This document shows, piece by piece, positions 60,606-64,000 of a stretch of 64,000 bases of DNA. The notes beneath the pieces were generated by a model that saw only the letters and a list, made by a program, of their open reading frames with translations, searched no databases and was not told the origin of the DNA. Every line of letters starts with the position of its first letter. Position 1 is the stretch's first letter. The DNA is from Solimonas sp. (GTDB taxonomy: Bacteria > Pseudomonadota > Gammaproteobacteria > Nevskiales > Nevskiaceae). A program made the position numbers and the translations under genes. Where the stretch lies: the NCBI GenBank assembly GCA_030149365.1, contig JASBRP010000004.1, positions 124,001 to 188,000 on the forward strand, read 5' to 3'.

Positions 60606-60637
60606 GGCGGCTCCGGGAGGGAAGGTGGGCTGACAGT

Positions 60638-60656
60638 AGGTTCTAAAAAAGAACCT
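60638..60656. promoter_or_regulatory. Inverted repeat upstream of the SDR-isomerase pair
   Basis: AGGTTCT (60638-60644) and AGAACCT (60650-60656) are separated by AAAAA. It lies 33 bp upstream of the SDR start and 25 bp after the HxlR gene; an HxlR operator is the simplest reading. Confidence 0.6.
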
Positions 60657-60680
60657 GTCAAACACTGGTACCGGTAAAGG

Positions 60681-61169
60681 TCAGGCGCGCTTCTTCCGGC
60701 GGCCGACCGCATCGGCCAGCACCAGGCCCGGGCCGGGCAGCGGGGTGATGTCGTGGGCATGGACGGCTTCGCCGCAATCCGGGCAGCTGAGTTGCGGCGT
60801 CACGGTGTGGCCGCAGGGCTCATGGCGATACAGCACCGGCGGGCCCTTGCCCTCGTCCATGAAGGCATCGCCCCAGGCTGCCATCGAGATCAGCACCGGA
60901 TACAGATCCTTGCCCTTGGAGGTCAGGCGGTATTCGTAGCGGGGCGGGGAGTCCTGGTAGGGCAGACGAACCAGGATGCCTTCCTCCACCAGGCGCTTCA
61001 GGCGGCCGGCGAGCAGGTGGCGGGTGATACCGAGGTTGGCCTGGAAGTCCTCGAAGCGGCGGATGCGCAGGAAGGCATTGCGCAGGATCAGGATCGTCCA
61101 GCGGTCGCCGATCACCGAGGCGGTGCGCGCGACCGAACAGGACAGGCTGCCGACTTCGCTCCATTTCAT
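60681..61169 (-). CDS. HxlR-family transcriptional regulator with zinc-ribbon-like tail
   Basis: A 162-residue winged-helix regulator. SLSCSVARTASVIGDRWTIL with Cys11 is the conserved N-terminal part of HxlR proteins; FEDFQANLGITRHLLAGRLK is the recognition region and PRYEYRLTSKGKDLYPVL the wing. The C-terminal CGH and SCPDCGEAV (C119, C129, C132) may bind metal. It lies 75 bp upstream of the SDR-isomerase genes on the same strand, probably regulating them through the repeat at 60638. Electrophile or redox sensing through Cys11 is inferred. Confidence 0.9.
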   Translation of the reverse strand: MKWSEVGSLSCSVARTASVIGDRWTILILRNAFLRIRRFEDFQANLGITRHLLAGRLKRLVEEGILVRLPYQDSPPRYEYRLTSKGKDLYPVLISMAAWGDAFMDEGKGPPVLYRHEPCGHTVTPQLSCPDCGEAVHAHDITPLPGPGLVLADAVGRRKKRA

Positions 61170-61354
61170 GGAGGCCAGTATAGGACCGCCGCATTCCTTT
61201 CGGGAACCCAGTCCTTTCGTCGGCAGGATTCGCTGTGCGGACAGGGGCTTGGGAGGGTGTCGCCGAGTGGTCCTTGACGGCGTCCGGGGCGGAACTTAGG
61301 CTTAATGTGTCAGTCAACAATGTAACAGTAACCACGATTCCCGAGGCTCCCAGC

Positions 61355-62212
61355 ATGAAAGCCAAGAAAGCCGTCCAGCCGACCCGCCGCGACCTGACCT
61401 TCAACCCGCCCGCGGAGCACATCCACGACTGGCTCGGCGGCGGCGTGCACTTCACCCACATGATGAACACCATGTCCCTGGTGATTCCGGTGGGCGAGCG
61501 TTTCTTCATCGACGCCGTGCGCCACTACCGCGACCAGATCACCGATCCCGAACTGAAGAAGGCTGCCACCGCCTTCATCGGCCAGGAGGCCATGCACGGC
61601 CGCGAGCACGACGAGTACAACGCGCTGATGCACGAGCGCGTGAAGGGCTCCAAGGAGTTCGAGGACAGCGTCACCGCGCTGCTCAACTGGGGCAAGAAGA
61701 ACCTGCCGGCGTCTTCGCGCCTGTCCGCCACCATCGCGCTGGAGCACCTCACCGCGATCATGGCCGACGGCTTCCTGACCTCGGAATACATGAACGAGAA
61801 GTCCGAGAAGCACTACGGCGCCCTGTGGAAGTGGCACGCGCTGGAAGAGACCGAGCACAAGGGCGTGCCCTACGACATCTACGAGCAGGTGGTGGGAACC
61901 GGCCCGCGTGCCTACGCCGAGCGTACCCTGACCCTGGTGATCGCCACCGCGATCTTCTGGGGCAAGGTCATCCCCGCGCATTTGTCGTTCGTTCGCGCCG
62001 AGGGCAAGCTGACCGATCTCAAGGGCTGGCGCGAGTTCTACCGCGTGGGCTTTGGCGAGGTGGGTTTCCTGCGCAAGATGATTCGCCCCTGGTTCAGCTA
62101 TTTCAAGCCGGGTTTCCATCCCTGGGATCACGACAACAGCCACTTCCTGAAGGAAGTGGAGGGTCACTCCGCTCCCTGGATCACCAAGCGCAAGGTGCCG
62201 GTCGCGGCCTGA
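61355..62212 (+). CDS. Predicted metal-dependent hydrolase (PF10118-type)
   Basis: About 285 residues, largely helical. The Glu/His-rich segments FIGQEAMHGREHDEYN, TIALEHLTAIMADGF and WKWHALEETEHKGVPYDIYE resemble a ferritin-like metal site and match the 'metal-dependent hydrolase' family PF10118. Substrate unknown; relatives are frequent in bacteria that metabolise hydrocarbons and steroids. ATG 61355 starts the conserved part; the frame upstream is non-coding in character. A REP doublet follows the stop. Confidence 0.83.
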   Translation: MKAKKAVQPTRRDLTFNPPAEHIHDWLGGGVHFTHMMNTMSLVIPVGERFFIDAVRHYRDQITDPELKKAATAFIGQEAMHGREHDEYNALMHERVKGSKEFEDSVTALLNWGKKNLPASSRLSATIALEHLTAIMADGFLTSEYMNEKSEKHYGALWKWHALEETEHKGVPYDIYEQVVGTGPRAYAERTLTLVIATAIFWGKVIPAHLSFVRAEGKLTDLKGWREFYRVGFGEVGFLRKMIRPWFSYFKPGFHPWDHDNSHFLKEVEGHSAPWITKRKVPVAA

Positions 62213-62237
62213 ATGCCAGGGTAGTCGGCGGCTCTCA

Positions 62238-62298
62238 TGTAGGAGCCGGCTTGCTGGCGGCCTGATCAGACCAGGTCGCCAGCAAGCTGGCTCCTACA
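62238..62298. repeat. REP doublet (REPIN-like) copy 2
   Basis: The left arm (62238-62259) and right arm (62277-62298) are inverted copies containing GTAGGAGCC(G/A)GCTTGCTGGC, with one difference between arms and a short internal palindrome. It has the same architecture and near-identical arms as the doublet at 59156. It lies between convergent genes. Confidence 0.88.
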
Positions 62299-62313
62299 TT
62301 TGTTTGTACGGCT

Positions 62314-63027
62314 CTACGGTCCCGTCGACAGGCGATACTGGCTGGTGGCCAGCACGTCGATGGTGCCCAGGTCCAGGAAACGGCCGACGCTGGCCATCAT
62401 CCGGTCCAGGTTGCGCTGGAACTTCTCTGCATCGCCCACGGCATCGAAGAAGGCCTGGGGATTGGTCATTGCCTCGGGCGGAAAGCATTCCTCCACGATG
62501 GCGTCATAGGGCCGCGCGCCCGGCGTGAGCGCACGCACCACCACGTTCTGGCGATACTCGAAGGTGGACTGCGTTTCGATGGCCACCGGCGTGTGCGTGT
62601 CATGCCAGACCGCCAGCCATTCGGCGTCGGACAGGCGCTCCGGCTTCCTCAGCAGTGCGATCTGCGCGAAACCATGGGTGCGCAGGCCGGGCGTGGGTGC
62701 ATGGCGCTCGTTGCGCAGCGGCTGCGACTCGGTGACGAGGTAGGCGTCATGGCGCGCCGCTGCCGCGCCGATCAGCGCATCGATCGGCCGGCGGCGCAGC
62801 GCGATGGCGCTGTCCAGCCAAAGCTGCAGCAGGGCATCGGGTAGCGGCGCATGGGCGACCTGGCGGATGCCGGCGGCGGGAGCCACCTCGGCATCGTCGA
62901 TGTTCAACTGCAGGTGCTGCGCGCCGGCCTGCTGCAACTGCGCGGCCAGCGGCTCACGCAAGACGGTCGTGAAATCCGCCATCGCCTGGCCTTCGGGCTT
63001 CCACAGCGTGTAGATGAGCTTCTCCAT
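62314..63027 (-). CDS. EthD-domain-like protein
   Basis: About 237 residues. The C-terminal half has the EthD/dimeric alpha-beta-barrel signature LRKPERLSDAEWLAVWHDTH, TPVAIETQSTFEYRQNVVV and IVEECFPPEAMTNPQAFFD; the N-terminal half (LIYTLWKPEGQAMADFTTVL onward) looks like a second, degenerate barrel. Such proteins occur in alkyl-ether, aromatic and steroid degradation. GAGGAG precedes ATG 63027. It is 11 bp downstream of the next gene on the same strand, so they are co-transcribed. Confidence 0.82.
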   Translation of the reverse strand: MEKLIYTLWKPEGQAMADFTTVLREPLAAQLQQAGAQHLQLNIDDAEVAPAAGIRQVAHAPLPDALLQLWLDSAIALRRRPIDALIGAAAARHDAYLVTESQPLRNERHAPTPGLRTHGFAQIALLRKPERLSDAEWLAVWHDTHTPVAIETQSTFEYRQNVVVRALTPGARPYDAIVEECFPPEAMTNPQAFFDAVGDAEKFQRNLDRMMASVGRFLDLGTIDVLATSQYRLSTGP

Positions 63028-63038
63028 GCGTCTCCTCT

Positions 63039-64000
63039 TCAGCGTGTGCGCAGCGAATCCAGCGACACCACCCGGCAGCGTGGCTGCGGATGCTCGCGGG
63101 CATCGACCCAGCGCAGCAGCATGCCACCGCGGTCGTGCCCGTCGGTATCGAGATAGTTGGCCACGCCCGGATTCTCGGCGGCGATCACCAGGGTGACGCT
63201 GCCGTCGGCGTTGCGCCGGGCGGCGTGATGGTTGATGGCCACCGGGCGGTGCAGCGCATCCAGTGACTCCAGCCACCAGTTGGCCAGCTGGAAATTCCAG
63301 TAGGCACAGTCTGGCACCTCGGCGTCGATCACCAGGGCCTCGCCCGGCGCGAGCTGCCAATAGCCGTGGTAGTAGCAGATCTTCGGATCGCCGCCGACAC
63401 GCATGGCGGCCTCGGCGTAGGGCGCGGCCGCCAGCCGGTTGGGATGCGCCGCGACCATCGCGGTCCAGTCCGCCACCAGCTTGAAGGTGCCTTGCACGAA
63501 GCCGGCCGCGCGCAGCAGGCCGGCCGCGAGCGTGGCCGCGTCCAGCGGGCGCGGGGCCTGCGGTGCGCCGATGCGCTCGATATGGAAGCTGCCGGGCGCC
63601 TCGCGGGCCCGGTCGAAGAAGGTCTCGCGCACGATCAGCATCGAGGAGTCGTCCGCCAGCGGCAGCCAGTTGCCCGGCTGCGGTTCACGGCTGGCGATGA
63701 TCTCGAAACTCCCGTCGGCCTCGAACTGCATCTGCGAGGCCTCCAGTTCGCCGGTGGAGGCCATGGTGCCGTCCATCGCGTAGCGGTTGGCCTTGGTGCC
63801 GAAGGACAGGTAAGGCGCCTCGCCACGGCGGCCGCTGATGCGGTACTCGCGGTCGCCCGCGATGGTGGCGTTGGCGTAACGGTTGTCGGGGTTGGGCAGG
63901 AAGACCTTGATGGTGTCGTCCGATGCCGCGTAGAACTGCGGGAAGTCCGGATCGCCGAACTCCAGCATCATCTGCAGGCCCAGCCGCGTGTAGCGGCTCA
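63039..64000 (-). CDS. DUF1214-type protein (5' end outside window)
   Basis: The frame is open to the right edge, so the N-terminus is missing; the visible 320 residues begin SRYTRLGLQMM. Features of DUF1254/DUF1214 proteins are GDREYRISGRRGEAPYLSF, DPKICYYHGYWQLAPGEALV, the aromatic CAYWNFQLANWWLESLD and NHHAARRNADGSVTLVIAAE, followed by PGVANYLDTDGHDRGGMLLR. The biochemical role of the family is unsettled. It is the upstream partner of the EthD-like gene. Confidence 0.78.
   Translation of the reverse strand, partial: SRYTRLGLQMMLEFGDPDFPQFYAASDDTIKVFLPNPDNRYANATIAGDREYRISGRRGEAPYLSFGTKANRYAMDGTMASTGELEASQMQFEADGSFEIIASREPQPGNWLPLADDSSMLIVRETFFDRAREAPGSFHIERIGAPQAPRPLDAATLAAGLLRAAGFVQGTFKLVADWTAMVAAHPNRLAAAPYAEAAMRVGGDPKICYYHGYWQLAPGEALVIDAEVPDCAYWNFQLANWWLESLDALHRPVAINHHAARRNADGSVTLVIAAENPGVANYLDTDGHDRGGMLLRWVDAREHPQPRCRVVSLDSLRTR

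Overview
This window looks like chromosomal DNA from a high-GC gammaproteobacterium. XerD, DsbC, ZapE, AcpH-type phosphodiesterase, REP-like palindromes of the Pseudomonas type and many genes of acyl-CoA and lipid metabolism suggest something near Nevskiales/Solimonadaceae. The family assignment is inference from gene content, with no search behind it. No rRNA, tRNA, CRISPR array, insertion sequence or prophage was seen.

The centre of interest is a 17.7 kb minus-strand operon (26258 down to 8513) for an unusual iterative polyketide / polyunsaturated-fatty-acid-synthase-like machine. In order of transcription it holds: a small alkaline-phosphatase-superfamily hydrolase; a 3103-residue megasynthase (two PfaD/nitronate-monooxygenase-like barrels, KS, AT, five tandem ACPs, KR, DH); a 1615-residue megasynthase (KS, AT, DH, C-terminal Sfp-type phosphopantetheinyl transferase); a second alkaline-phosphatase-superfamily phosphodiesterase; a hexapeptide acyltransferase; and a free-standing ACP. 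The domain set resembles the Pfa (EPA/DHA) synthases, but PfaD and PfaE homologues are fused in, and the chain-length-factor KS and FabA-like dehydratases are absent. A different lipid or polyketide product is therefore likely. Next to it, and possibly linked, are a SAM methyltransferase (plus strand), an alpha/beta hydrolase, a double-domain CaiB/BaiF CoA transferase and a PHB-depolymerase-like lipoprotein esterase (all minus strand).

The left flank (1-3.4 kb) holds a MaoC-like hydratase, a lipoprotein that looks like an M28 peptidase without its metal ligands, a DUF4124 protein and an unknown. From 26.9 to 34.5 kb are a TetR regulator with operator-like palindromes, a second DUF4124 protein, an SDR, zapE, an aldonolactone-oxidase-type flavoenzyme, a PlsC-type acyltransferase, xerD and dsbC. 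From 34.5 to 40.7 kb is a translationally coupled AddB/AddA-like nuclease-helicase pair. From 40.8 to 53.7 kb come hydrolases, exported proteins (including an M66/StcE-type metalloprotease), a channel-like protein, an NYN ribonuclease-like protein, a VOC-cupin pair, a crotonase, AcpH and an old-yellow enzyme.

The right end (53.7-64 kb) holds a PAS-GGDEF-EAL protein, an acyl-CoA dehydrogenase and a DECR-like SDR, a LolA-like exported protein, an HxlR-controlled SDR plus DsbA-like isomerase pair, a PF10118-type metal-dependent hydrolase, an EthD-like protein and a partial DUF1214-type protein. Several intergenic gaps carry structured repeats: two REP doublets and two larger nested palindromes that begin exactly at a stop codon. 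Four perfect or near-perfect operator-like inverted repeats also lie upstream of genes.
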